From Anaeramoeba flamelloides (lineage: Eukaryota > Metamonada > Anaeramoebidae): a stretch of 64,000 bases of DNA. The notes beneath the pieces were generated by a model. The model was given only the letters and a program-made list of their open reading frames with translations, ran no database searches and had not been told where the DNA came from. Numbering within the stretch: the first letter of the stretch is position 1; the number at the start of each line of letters is the position of its first letter. Shown piece after piece: positions 11,460 through 22,689 of this stretch. The stretch covers positions 5,537,501 to 5,601,500 of the forward strand of contig JANTQA010000063.1 in NCBI GenBank assembly GCA_027625915.1, read 5' to 3'. A program made the translations under genes and the position numbers.

Positions 11460-12626
11460 ATGGAACAAAACATTGAATTTATTTTTATTGATTGTGATGA
11501 CACCCTTTTAAAAAGAAAAAAAGAAGTCTGTGAATTTGAAGACAACAAAGAACGAATTGTTTGGGAAGGATTTCTTGATACAAGAAAGTATTATTATATC
11601 CGTCCTGATGCACCAACATTTTTGTTACGACTAAAAGAAAAAAAATACAACATCTCACTAATCTCATCGATGAGAGTTGAAAACCTGTTGCCAATTCACG
11701 AATGTTTTTGTCATAATATGAATCTCAAGCCTGATGAGTTACCGATTGTGTGGCGTGACTACAATACCCCTGATAAGGAATATTATACGAAGGATCAAAA
11801 GTTTTTTACTAGACGCTCAATCAAACAAATTACAAAGAAATTAAAGCAAAATTATCATCTTTACCAATTTTTGTTAAAATGGAAAAATGAGCAGGATCAA
11901 TATTTTGTTGATCAACAAAGCGGGAAATTGAAGGCTAATTACACTTTTAATGAAAAACTTGTAAACAAACTACAAGTGCTTTTAGAAGAAATGCAAAATT
12001 GTCTCAAACACACCGGAAGTAACCAAAAAACAAGCTCAAATCAAGAAGAAAACAAAAACAAAAACAACAACAACAACAATAACAACAACAACAAGAACAA
12101 CAACCCAACAATTGTTCAGCAGTTATTGTCAAAAATAACTCTTCTCTTGGACTCTTACAACATTCAAAAAACAATTTTCACCGAATTTTACAAAAAATCC
12201 CAATTCTTTGTAATGGATAGCCAAACAACAGCAAGGCTGAACTCAAAACTTTCAGCCTTTGTAAACTCTCTACTTCACTTTTTCCAAAACAATGACATTA
12301 CGATCAAAACAATCAACATCAATTTAAATCTAATGAAACAATGGAACCGAATAAAAGTGACGAATACTTTCTTTATCGATAATGAACAAAGAAAAATCAG
12401 AAATGTTGTTGGCTGGCAAATTACACCATTCCAGATACACTTAAATAATAAAATCGATCAAACATTTTATAAACTGTTGCTACACAACGATGCAAAATAT
12501 TTAAGAATTATCAATGAAAAATTTAATGAAAAAAAGAAACATATCAATATGAACAATAAGCACAAAGATCGTAATTTGAAGAAAAAAAGTCACCCTTTAA
12601 TTAATTGGGAAATGACTCAAAAATAA
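11460..12626 (+). CDS. FCP1/SCP-like HAD-superfamily phosphatase
   Basis: A 388-residue single-exon protein. The N-terminus carries the HAD nucleophile motif DxDxT as D11-C-D13-D-T15 (IDCDDTLL). It is followed by YYYIRPDAPTFLLRLKEKKY, which fits the 'RP...FL' element of FCP1/SCP/NIF-type phosphatases, and LISSM in the place of the usual TAS (motif II Ser). Near the C-terminus FFIDNEQRK fits the acidic motif IV (normally DD). Between them is an insertion of more than 100 residues with a polyasparagine tract near residues 200-216. The family acts on phosphoserine, classically the RNA polymerase II tail, but no BRCT or other FCP1 domain is present, so the substrate is unknown. An AATAAA lies about 95 bp after the stop. 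The HAD fold is likely; the subfamily is less sure because motifs II and IV are divergent. Confidence 0.7.
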   Translation: MEQNIEFIFIDCDDTLLKRKKEVCEFEDNKERIVWEGFLDTRKYYYIRPDAPTFLLRLKEKKYNISLISSMRVENLLPIHECFCHNMNLKPDELPIVWRDYNTPDKEYYTKDQKFFTRRSIKQITKKLKQNYHLYQFLLKWKNEQDQYFVDQQSGKLKANYTFNEKLVNKLQVLLEEMQNCLKHTGSNQKTSSNQEENKNKNNNNNNNNNNKNNNPTIVQQLLSKITLLLDSYNIQKTIFTEFYKKSQFFVMDSQTTARLNSKLSAFVNSLLHFFQNNDITIKTININLNLMKQWNRIKVTNTFFIDNEQRKIRNVVGWQITPFQIHLNNKIDQTFYKLLLHNDAKYLRIINEKFNEKKKHINMNNKHKDRNLKKKSHPLINWEMTQK

Positions 12627-12830
12627 TTCTTATTTACTGAAATGAATCCTAAAGATATTTCTTTCTGGATTGTGAGATGATTTACAAAAGTTTTTTTTTT
12701 TTGTTTTTATTTGACACAAATAAAGAAATACTTTTCATTGAAAATCAAATAGCTGAATATTAAATGACTTTTTTTGTTTATTTATTTTTTATTATTTTTT
12801 TTTCTCGGCACTTTTTGAAAAGTTTCTAAT
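12627..12830. other. Short intergenic stretch with AATAAA signal
   Basis: AATAAA at about 12719..12724 is a plausible polyadenylation signal for the upstream phosphatase gene. The rest is T-rich and ends at the poly-T that marks the tail of the inverted LINE. Confidence 0.5.
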
Positions 12831-13423
12831 TTTTTTTTTTTTTTTTTATTATTTAAGGGAGGGGTTATTGACCCCTCTTATTTGCCCGAAATCCTAAATT
12901 TTTATTTAGAAATTTAATTAAAGAATCAAAATTAAGTTTATTACCCACTAAGGCTAATAAGCAGTTTGAATCCTTTTTTATAATAATATTAGAAATATTA
13001 TTATTATTTAATATATTCGATATATTAATTTTTTTTAATTCAGATATCCAGATTTTGCGATTATTTTCATAGGCTGAGCAATTCCATAGAAAATGGTCCA
13101 AATCTTCAATAATATCTAAATTGTTCATTTTTTTACATAATTCACACAGTTTTGATTTATTCTTATTCATAACATAAGAGTACCTGTTTAAATAATTTGT
13201 AAAATTTCTGAGTTTTAAAATTGAAGTTGAGCCCTTCCATTTTAAATATCTTTGCTGCTTATTTATAGTATTATTTATTTGGATATATTTTTATATATTT
13301 GTGGACTTTCCTACTTGGACTATTTTCTAAGTTTTTAATTCTAAAATTTTCTAGTACAAAAGTTTCTAATTTTGAATGATCAGAAAGGTAATCCATTTCA
13401 CAGTCAAACGAATCTAAACCCCG
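12831..13423 (-). mobile_element. Truncated, internally deleted LINE 3' portion with poly-A tail
   Basis: Minus-strand coding 13270..12865 (QQRYLKWKGS...NYLNRYSY...CELCKK...DHFLWNCSAY) is the C-terminal CxxC...H...C zinc-knuckle region found downstream of LINE reverse transcriptases. It ends in TAA followed by about 20 bp and then an A tract (plus-strand T run 12831..12847), the expected 3' tail. Directly 5' of it, 13423..13271 reads DYLSDHSKL, resembling the C-terminal SDH motif of an APE-type endonuclease. If so, the whole RT core is deleted between them. The second part is in another frame, so the element is dead. A DNA element abuts its 5' side at 13424. Confidence 0.65.
12859..12877 (-). 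other. Perfect stem-loop at the LINE 3' end
   Basis: GAGGGGT / ACCCCTC form a 7-bp perfect stem with a 5-nt loop, spanning the stop codon of the LINE frame and lying 11 bases from the A tail. Some LINE clades have their reverse transcriptase recognise a 3' RNA hairpin. Here the role is inferred from position only. Confidence 0.55.
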
Positions 13424-13935
13424 TTCCAAAAATTTGGACACACCCAAAATCAAAAATAGGTAAAAAAAACCCAATTTATTGTATTTTCCCAAACCTAATA
13501 TAAAACTACATTTAAGTTACAAGGTATTAATGTTTTTATAAGTAATCATTTTCATCCAAATAAAAGAAAAAAATTTAAAACTCAAAAATAAAAACATGTG
13601 TGTCCAAAATAATGAAACGAGCGGAACAAAAAATGTATTGGTAAATTTGTTGAAATTTCACCAACAATTGTTGATCGATCAAATGATAAGATATCATCTA
13701 CCAATTGTATTTGATTTTCCAATTTAACAAACTCAACACTAACCTTCTATTAATCATTGAAAAAAAAATCCAGATCTAACGAAACAGATTACGTAACTGC
13801 AAAAAAAGGAAATGAAAACAAAACAAAAAAGACAAAAAATGAAATTGTTTGTAAAATCAAACTCTTTCCAATTTGAATTTAAAGTACAGTAATGATTTTC
13901 TTTCAACTGTTTAAACTGTGTCCAAATTTTTGGAA
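13424..13935. mobile_element. Non-autonomous DNA transposon, copy 1 (512 bp, 18-bp perfect TIRs)
   Basis: Bounded by TTCCAAAAATTTGGACAC and its exact reverse complement GTGTCCAAATTTTTGGAA. The interior matches the element at 15957..16482 in the same order: AATCAAAAAT near the left end, TAAATTTGTTGAAATTTC and CAATTGTTGATCGATCAAAT in the middle. No intact transposase is present. The frame at 13271..13492 runs from this element into the LINE and is not a gene. Superfamily not proven; the size and short TIRs would suit a Tc1/mariner-like derivative. Confidence 0.75.
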
Positions 13936-15956
13936 TCTAGTTTAGTTATAATGAGTAAATAATCTTTTTTTAAATGGTTTGAATGGATAATAGAAGAAAA
14001 TATATAAACTCCCTTTCAAAATCATTGACCCATTAAAAATCAAATTTTAAAGAAAAATATTTTTAATAATTGAAGTTATCCCTTATAATATAAAAATTTC
14101 GATTTTAATATTCAGTTCTATACTCAAGAGATATTTATTTTTTGTCTAAAAATAAAAAAAAGAAAAATAAAAAAAACTGTTAAAAAAAATTCGGAAATTT
14201 ATTTTCAACGAAGCATTACATAAAAAAATAGAAAATTTAAAAAAGTAAAAAAACCCATTTATCGATTCTCCTTCCATTTGAAGAACTAAATATAATCTCT
14301 TTTTCATATTTGAAACCAATTTTTTAATTAATTCATCTGTTAACCATTTTCCAATTTTTCATTTTCATTTTCCATTTTAACAAAATACTGTTGAAAAAAT
14401 AAAAAAGAGAAAAAATGATTTATTTGCAAATTTTTTATTGTGAGAGGAAAAACTTCAAAACAATAGAAAAAAAATTCAAAATTCAAATCTAAGATGGGCC
14501 ATTTATTATGAAATTTAGTTTAATATGGAAATTTCAAAAATGAAATCTTTTTTTTCTTTTTTTACTCTTTTTTACTTTTTTTTAAGGACTACGCTCCCAC
14601 CCTTGAGGGGATTGAGTAATTGTTTTATTTCACTTTCACTTCTCACAAAAAAATTTCACACGGAAGAAATTGTCGAAAAAAAAAAAAACTTTTTGTGTCA
14701 TCTTTACCTTTTCTCTCAGACTTTTTTTCTTTGTTTTTCAATGAAAAGGAAAATGGAAAATAACAAAAAAAAATAATTGCAAAAAATTGGATTTTGGGGA
14801 CTTTTAAGTGTATTTCAAATTTGAGAACATATCAAACTTCGGAAAGTATTTGTAAAAAATATATAGAACAGCCGAAGAAAATAGTGTGAGTTCCGAAAGT
14901 TAAAATGGAAATTCTAAAATATAAAATCAAAATTTGGTATATCGAACAAGGTAAAAAATGTGAAAATTATTGAAATTGTGAAAATTTCTCATTTTTTCTA
15001 AAAGAAATTCTAGTTGGGCAAATATTACTTGGATTACCTAACTTATTCAAGAGTGATTTTATATATTATTTCACTGTTTTCACCGAAAAATGGAGTCCTT
15101 AATTAATAACTAATTCGTTTACAAATTGGTTTTATTTATTGCTAGATCTATTTTCACTTGGTAAGAGTGTGTTATTTTGGGGTTATTGAAGCAATTGGGT
15201 TGGTTTTAGAAAAATATTATTGATTTCTATTGGATTTTTAGATGATCTTTCAATTTGAGATCAAAATGAATTTTGTTGTTTTTCTCAACTAGTGTACAAA
15301 GAAATTGAGTTTTTTTACATTTTAAGAAAATCTATCTATTTATTATTTAATAAAATCTATTTGTTTTTTTGAATTCTTATTTCAGCTATATATTAAATAT
15401 TCTTTGATTTCTATTATTCTACTTATTTCTTATTTAATCTTCAAAGGCCAATTTTAAAAAATCATTGATATTTGGAAAAAAATATTTTTGCTTCCCCTTT
15501 GACAGAAACAAATTTTAATTTTAATATTTTATCGTAATCAGATAATCTCTTAAAAGTCGAGATATATTGTTGTTTTAAAAAAATTAAAAAAGATAATTAT
15601 TCTCAGCTGGAATTTCTTCAGTTTCCTTCATGTTTCGTATTTCAAATCAATAATTATAAATGTATACAATTTATTTAACATTTTTGAAATAAAAAAAAAT
15701 AATAATAAAATTTTTATTTAACATTTTATGTTGTATTTTTTAATCATTTCTTTAATTAATCTTTAACATTTACAAGTTTTTATTTGATATTTTAATATAC
15801 AAGTTATTGAAATTTCAAGTGTATTTAAAATTTTATTCAATATTTTTTTTTTGGTTATTTTTTTTTTTTATATTGTTAGTCAAAAATTAATTTTTATTTT
15901 ACAGTTTAATTAGCATCTTCTAGTTCTTATCTCTTTTCTTTATTTAAATCCAAGAA
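13936..15956. other. 2 kb intergenic region, nothing recognised
   Basis: Very AT-rich. The frame at 14525..14776 is low-complexity and I see no domain in it. A small less AT-rich patch (about 14585..14610) could form a short hairpin but does not fit a tRNA or a known snRNA as far as I can tell. Confidence 0.5.
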
Positions 15957-16482
15957 CAAAAATTTGGAGACACCCGTAATCAAAAATATTCGAAAAAAAT
16001 ATCAATTTTTTGATTTTTCTAATAACCTATCATTAAACCATGTTTAAGTTCAACAGTGTTAATCTTTTTTCAGTGTAACCTTCTCTATTTTAATTAAAAG
16101 AAGAAAAGGAAAAAAACTCAAAAATAAAAATCAGCTTTTTCCAAAAGTATGAAAAGAGCTAAACAAAAAATTATATTTGTAAATTTGTTGAAATTTCCAA
16201 AACAATTGTTGATCGATCAAATGATAAGATACCGCCAACCAATCTTATCTAATTATTCTATATTCCTAAAATCAACTTCAACTTTATACCAAGCATTGAA
16301 AAAAATTTTTTTTTTGATTGAAAGTAATAGATTAAGTAATTGGAAAAACGGAAATAAAAATACAAAACAGAAAAGAGACATCATAATGAAATATTTTATA
16401 AAATCGAAATTATTTCCAAATTGAATATAAAGTGAAGTATTGTTATTCTTAAATTCTTTTAAGTGTATCCAAAATTTTGGAA
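15957..16482. mobile_element. Non-autonomous DNA transposon, copy 2 (about 526 bp)
   Basis: Left end CAAAAATTTGGAGACAC and right end GTGTATCCAAAATTTTGGAA are imperfect versions of the TIR of the 13424..13935 copy, and the interiors align. A 91-residue open frame (16149..16424, start MKRAKQKII) lies within it. The equivalent position in copy 1 starts MKRAEQK and is closed early, so the frame may be a relic of the N-terminal end of a transposase, but I cannot identify it. Confidence 0.7.
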
Positions 16483-16786
16483 TTTTGTTTATTAAAAAAT
16501 ACAGATAAAAAGGTTCTAATTAGGATTTAGAGCTGCTTTATGATCTATTTCTTAAAGGATCTATTTACATACTTTTCAAAAATAACTGTATTTTAATAAT
16601 AATTATTTTTTAAAAAATTAATAATTTATTAAGGAGTTAATCAATAAATAAATTAATATAATAAGGGAAACAAAGAAAAAAATAAATCAAATAAAAAAAA
16701 ATCAAAAAAATAATCAAGAAATAAAAAAAAAAAAAAAAACAATAATGATCGCAAAATTAATAAATTGAGTGATGAGTTAATGTGAA
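16483..16786. other. Short AT-rich spacer downstream of the sorting nexin gene
   Basis: No gene. Contains A-rich tracts, including a run of about 18 A near 16720, and lies 3' of the minus-strand sorting nexin stop. Confidence 0.5.
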
Positions 16787-19700
16787 TTAATTATTTGAAT
16801 TTCTCTCAATTTCTATTGAATCGAAAATTTTTTTAGTGTCTTTCCATTTTTTGGAAATATTTGTATGGAATGAAATCTGTTGTTTAACATATTCTGTCAA
16901 CATTTTTTTAAAATCCTTTTGTCTTTGTAAATGAAGGAATTCCATTTCAGCTAAAGCAATTTTATTCATTAGAGTTCTATTTTCTTCTGTAATTTCCACT
17001 TGCTTTCTAATCTCATCTAATTTTGGGTTTGAATTTGTTGAAAACTGTATAAATTTTTTTTGAATATAATTAAATTTATCACAGCTTTCGTTTCTCGGCT
17101 TAAGGCAATCTATCATTGATGAATTAATTTTTTGATATTGTTTAAATGTATTTAACAATTTATAGGTCTCAATTTCGGATAAATCTGTCCAATATTGTGA
17201 GATAGTTATCATATTTCCCCCGAGTGTATTTAAGCCGTCTTTTATTTTTCTGGAATTTTTACAATTACTTTTCCAACAAATACCCTTGCCATCATTAAAT
17301 GAAAGATCGTGATATGCCTTGCCAAGTTTTTTCAAATCATTAGCTATCATTAATCTGTTTTTTATTAAATTATTTTTTATTGATTTACAGACAATTTTTA
17401 AATGTTCTGTCAATGAATTTATTCCTTCTATAAATCGATCTACTTCCACTGTTTCTTCAGTTGACGATAAACCGGATTGGTAACCAATTTTTTGTGAAAA
17501 CGGTATTGGTTGCTTCACTAGTTTCTTTGATATTTTTTTTTGATTAGAATCCATTTTTTCTTTTAAAAAGCTTGTCACAAAAGGTGACGTTCGTAGTACC
17601 GGGTGGGTAGTGATCCAATTTAGAAAATTTTCTAATCCAATTTTTCTGTTTTGAATCACCTTTTCATCAAACTTATTTGACTGCTTTCCAGGAAGAGGTG
17701 GAATCAATAAATTTGGATATTCAGATATCAATTTAGTTCGAAGCCAGACAAAATTCGAATATCTTTTAGGTACACTTGTACCGCGGCTTGTTATTTGGTA
17801 TGTTGTAAAATTCCTGATTTTTCCTTCTTTTTTTGGGTTGCCAACAGTGACAGTAAATTTTGTTCCTTGTTCATCCCAAATATATTTGTTCTATTATATT
17901 TATTATAAATATATAAAAAGAAATAAGAATAATGATGATGAGGGGAGGAAGAAAAATTAATAGAAAATTTGATTTTATTTTAAGAGAAGTAACCTTCCTA
18001 TTTTTTCTTTTTTAGAAAAAAAAAAAAAAAAAAAGCATTTTTAAACTTAAAAAAGGTGGGATAAAAGAATTTTTCATTCGATTAAAAATCAAAGTTTTCA
18101 AGTTGTTTTACATTGAAATTATAGCAAGTTTATAGGTGATAAATAAATATTAATGAAAAAGTGAACCATTTAAGTCTGCAAATTACTTTGGGTAAATGAG
18201 TATATATCGGAAAAGAAATCAAGAAAAGGGTGGGGTGGGGAGATATGAGAAGAAAAATGAATATAAAAAAATCCTTAATCAGAAAATCACAATTTAAAAT
18301 TAAAATCATAGACATATTTTTATAAGGTTTTATAACATCGGATAAAGTCTAAATAAAATTTTAAAATCAATTTTATATTAATATTTTTGAATTTATCTTC
18401 TTTGTATTTTCATTTTTGTGAAAAAGACTTTACAATTTTATAATTTAAATGTTAAAAAAAAATAAACAATAGAATGTTTCCAAGTCAATAATTAAATAGT
18501 GGTAAAGTGTACAAATACAGACCTGAATGATAGAATTGTATAAACCAGATTATTTCAAATTGTTTATGATTTTCTCAAAAAGTTACAAAAATCATCAAAG
18601 TCTGATTTTAAATAAAAAAAAAAAAAAAAAATCGAATTTATGTTTAATGAAACCAGTTAATTCTTTGGGGAAATCAATGAGACTATCGATTTTTTTTTTT
18701 TTTTTCATTTTATTTATCAAAAAAAATATATGAAAAAAAAAAAAAAATTGTTTAGTTAAAAATGTCCTCACAATACTTTTTTAAAATCAGCGAAATTCAA
18801 CTTATAATTAAAGAAATAATTTTTAATTTGACTATTTCTAAATAATAATTAATAAAATAATCTTAATAATTTCAGTGAGTTTATTAATAAACCAAAGATT
18901 AAATATATGAATAAGCTGTACAATTATTTCACAATTTTTTAAATATTTTCAAAGAAATAAAACAAATATACAGAAATAAATATAATAAAAAAAATTATAG
19001 ATATTATCAAATACCTGATTTTAATTTCAAAACAGTTCTTTATTTAGAACCTGGATAATTATTGAAAAAAAAATATTACCTCGTCTTTTAAATTTCAAAA
19101 AATTTAATAAATATTTGTGAATAAAATAAATGATCATTAGTTTCTGATCTTCAACGATTTTTTTATTCCTTTCTTTAAAAAGTGTTTTCTTAAATCCCAG
19201 AATCTAATGAGTCTTTCGATACATTTGCTTTGGAATTAATTAAATGAATTTCATAAATAAGCCAGGATAATTGCTACTTTTTTTTTTTTTTTATTTTTTT
19301 TATCTATTCACTAGTATGAAAAAATAAATTTTCAAATTCTAATTTTGACAAAACTACTACTTCAATTATCATTTCTTCCTTGTTAATATATTTTATTCAT
19401 AAAATAACCAACATTCCAGTTCTTAAAAAAATTGAGGCTGTTGTATTTATCGTTGTTAATAGTACTGCGATTTTTAAAAGTCTCTAGTCGAGAAAAAAAG
19501 GTCTATTTTGGGTTAAAAATGATTAAATGGATGTGCTACAATGAATTTTCTTTAACTTCAACTTAGCCGTATTTTTTTGAAGAGATAATAACTAATGGTT
19601 TTGAAAACACTCTTATCATCTAAAAAAAACTCAAATAAGGGAAAAAAATAACTGGTGATAAATATTCCGTGTACATAGAGTTTTCCAGAATTCAAAAGAA

Positions 19701-22206
19701 TAGAGTCAAATCTTTGATTTTCCTCGATTTTTTAAATCCTGGAAAAGCTAACGGTGTTTTTTTTTACTTTTTGGAATAAACCTAAAATTTCTTAAAGTGG
19801 CAGTTTATTTCAAAAATAAAAAAAAACCTAACGGGAGTGTCCATCAAGTGCCGCCAAGTGCCTAGCTTTTCCAGAATTCAAAATAATAGAGAAAAATCAT
19901 AAATTTTACTCAATTCTATTGAATTCTGGAAAACCTAACAGCTGGTTTTTTTTTTACTTTTTGTAATAAACCAAAAATTTCTTAAATTTTCGATTTATTT
20001 CAAAAATAAAAAAAAATTAACGGCGGTTTTCTTGTGGTTTTATGTTTTATATGTTAAGTGTTCTAGGTTTTTTTGAGGTTTTCTATTTTATTTGTGAAGT
20101 GTTCTAGGTTTTTTTTAATTTTTGAAATGAACAGAAAATTTTAATAAATTTTCGGTTTATTTCAAAAAGTTAAAAAAACCTAACGAAAATCTATTGATTT
20201 TCCAAATAAATAGAAAACCTCAAAAAAACCTAGAACACTTCACAAATAAATAGAAACCTCAAGAAAAGCTAACAGCGGTTTTCCAGGATTCAAAAGAAAA
20301 TCTAGGTAAAATCATAGATTTTAGCTCAATACTTTTAAATTCTGGAAAACCAAACAAAAAGTGTCCGCCAAGTGCCTAGCTTTTCCTGGATTAAAAATAA
20401 TTGGGTGAAATCTTTGATTTTTCCCCATTCTTTTTAATTCTCGAAAAGCTAACGGTGTTTTTTTTTTTTAATTTTTGGAACAAACCAAAAATTTAAGAAA
20501 TTCTAGGTTTTTTACAAAAATTAAAAATCGCCTAAGGGAAAATAAAAAAAAAAATATTTTTTCTAATTTAAAAGAACAAATAATTCTTTTATAGTCCAAA
20601 TAATTGATTTCCCATTTGAAAAATATTCATTATATTTAAAATTCTTTTAAAATATAATAAAATGGCATCTTAGCTAGAAGAAAAAAATTAATTTCAAATT
20701 TTTTACTATTAAATTGAAAAAAAAATCTTTCTTGAAACTGGAAAAATTGGATTTTTCAACTTAAATTGTACAATATCTTTAAAAATATTTTTTTGATCAA
20801 AGATCTTTCATTAACCAAAAGTGTTGATATTAATTGAAGTTATTAAAAAGAGTAAAATTAGCAAATGTGTAATTGTATTTTTGTTAAAATTTTTTACTGA
20901 TCGTGTTCTGAAACAAAAAATGTAACAAAGTTTTCATTCATCTTTTCCAAAATAATTGTTCTAAGAGATCAATGGAAAAGTTAAACTTATAAAAACAGTA
21001 AATTGGTGTTGTTATGACTTTCCCTTTTGAATTTAGTTCTTTGTTGATCCATTTTTACTCTCTGGTAATTTTGTTTTTTTTGGAAGGCGAAATGAAAATT
21101 TTGTTCCTTGAATTTTGCAATTAAAAACAGATTAATCACAATTTTCGATCGACTTGGTTTCGAAATTATTTGATTAACAACCTTTCCAAAAGCTTGTACA
21201 AAACTCAAAGAATCCAAACAAATTTGGAAAAGTTCCCCAATTCTATAAAAGAAGTACCAAAACATAAGCAAGACTACGTCTCACAAAGAGTTTAAATTTG
21301 GAAAGGCGAACGAAAATTTTATTCATTTTATTTTGCATTAACAGTAGTGTTGATCTGTTTGTTTTGTTTGCAATTCCTTTGTTCGTGATATTGAACCCTA
21401 AGAAATTTTAAAAAAAAAGGGTTTAAAAATTTGTTTTGTCAAAAAAGAAGAGGAAAATATTTACATTAATATAACGAGCGCCTTGTGTTTGTGGTTTTGG
21501 TTTTTCTTTTCCTTGATTTAATTTTTTTTGTTGAGTCTTATTTGAGAGAGATTGTGGTCTGTTTAAAGAAATTTATTATTTAACAAGCAACAAAAAAAAA
21601 AAATAATTGAATAGACACAAAAAAAAAAAGAAAACAAAGAAAAAAAATATAGAATTATTGTTGTTACTTTGTTATATTCGAATTATTTAAATTTTTTGAA
21701 TTAGAAATGTTTTTTGTATTGTTAATTGAAAAAGAATTTGGTGAATATCTAATGTTTGAAGTTTTGTTTGTGTTTGTTTTTGTATTTGTATTTGTATTTT
21801 TATTTGTATTTGTTGTTCTTGTTGTTTGTGTGAAGGATTTTTGTTGATAATTTGAGGTTGTTTGGGTTTGTGTTTTTTTTTTTGGGTAATTAAATGAGCT
21901 TTGTTTTTGTGTTTGTGTCTGTTGTGTTTTTGGTTGTTGGAATATTTGGTTACGAAGAGAAGTTTGGGAATTCTCTGGTTGACTTTTTTGTTCCTCTTCT
22001 TCTTCTTCTTCTTCTTCATCTTCCACAATATACTCCACATAACTCCCGGGGAAAACACCATCAATACCGTTATGCCTTCCTGTCCACCAACCGGAGGCAT
22101 CTTCGGAAATAACTTCAATAACTTCCCCTGACGTTAAATCAAGCTCACCTTCGTCCTGTGCTTCGTAGTCATAAATTACCATTGCTTGAAAACTTTGTTT
22201 TGACAT
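16787..22206 (-). CDS. SH3-PX-BAR sorting nexin (SNX9/18/33 type)
   Basis: Exons 22206..21668, 21558..21465 and 17890..16787 (1,737 bp, 578 aa) join in phase through GT-AG introns of 109 and 3,574 bp. Residues 6-61 form an SH3 domain with [15 protein letters not shown], the SGWWTG tryptophans and [12 protein letters not shown] Gln/Asn/Thr/Lys-rich linker follows an acidic Glu run. Exon 3 opens with a PX domain ([41 protein letters not shown]) and ends in about 220 residues consistent with a BAR domain ([27 protein letters not shown]). Domain order and length match SNX9-family proteins, which bind phosphoinositides, sculpt membranes and work with dynamin and actin regulators in endocytosis. 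Stop is TAA. The splice joins are inferred from frame and domain continuity. Confidence 0.88.
18860..19180 (+). repeat. Dispersed 0.3 kb repeat, copy 1 (others about 24470..24830 and 36170..36490)
   Basis: Shares ATTTAATAAATATTTGTGAA and AATAAAATAAATGATCAT with 24735..24775. The copy near 36410..36450 is more diverged. Flanking sequence matches loosely in the same order. No coding. Confidence 0.5.
19410..20930 (-). repeat. Composite repeat, copy 2, with an internal foldback cluster
   Basis: Inverted counterpart of 8340..10890. The section 19660..20560 is a serial array of hairpins built from TTCCAGAATTCAAAA / TTTTGAATTCTGGAAAA-type arms, TAGGTTTTTTTTAATTTTTG arms and GTGCCGCCAAGTGCCTAGC spacers. 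The whole block sits inside an intron of the sorting nexin gene. Confidence 0.6.
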
Positions 22207-22689
22207 AGCAATTTACAAAGTACTTTTAAAAATGAAAAATAGAAAAAAAAATTAGATCAATAAAAAATGGATAACTATTTGGGGTAAAAAGTTCAACACA
22301 ATTTCCAAATTGGGAAACCTTAATAGAATCGCAGAAACCTGAAAACGGAAAATCAAATCAACAAAAAAGAAGAATCTAATTACATTCTAAAGAATAGTTC
22401 ATTATATATTGGTCAACTAAATCACAAATTATAATCGAGATCTACTTTTCTTAAGAAATCCAATAAGATGGACTTTGGAGATCTCTAAAATAGCCAAATT
22501 TTTTCAACAAATTTTTAATAAATGATCAATCAAAGAAAAAAATTTTACCAAAAAAGTTGTCAAAAAAACTGTTATTATGTTATAACCCCAATTTTAGTTT
22601 TTTATAATTGGCTTCTTCTTGTATGTTACGTTCCTTATTTTCATTTTCAGGAAGGTTCACACTCTTGTCCAGATAATTCGTACAGAAAA

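Larger units (their letters stand above)
17891..21464 (-). other. Intron 2 of the sorting nexin gene (3,574 bp), filled with repeats
   Basis: Donor GTAAAT after GARYIN and acceptor ATAATAG before NKYIWDEQG are both phase 0. It contains copy 2 of the composite repeat (19410..20930), a member of the 0.3 kb repeat at about 18860..19180 and long A/T runs. No internal coding exon is supported. The 94-residue frame at 20987..21271 lacks any recognisable domain and overlaps a locally repeated segment (about 21082..21150 resembles 21298..21360). Confidence 0.8.

Noticed and set aside
14585-14612. Less AT-rich patch as a tRNA or snRNA
   Set aside because: It does not fold into a cloverleaf by eye and lacks A/B-box-like words or a known snRNA core.
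21687-22131. Overlapping frames on both strands of the SH3 exon
   Set aside because: Shadows produced by the Glu and Gln/Thr low-complexity codons of the sorting nexin.
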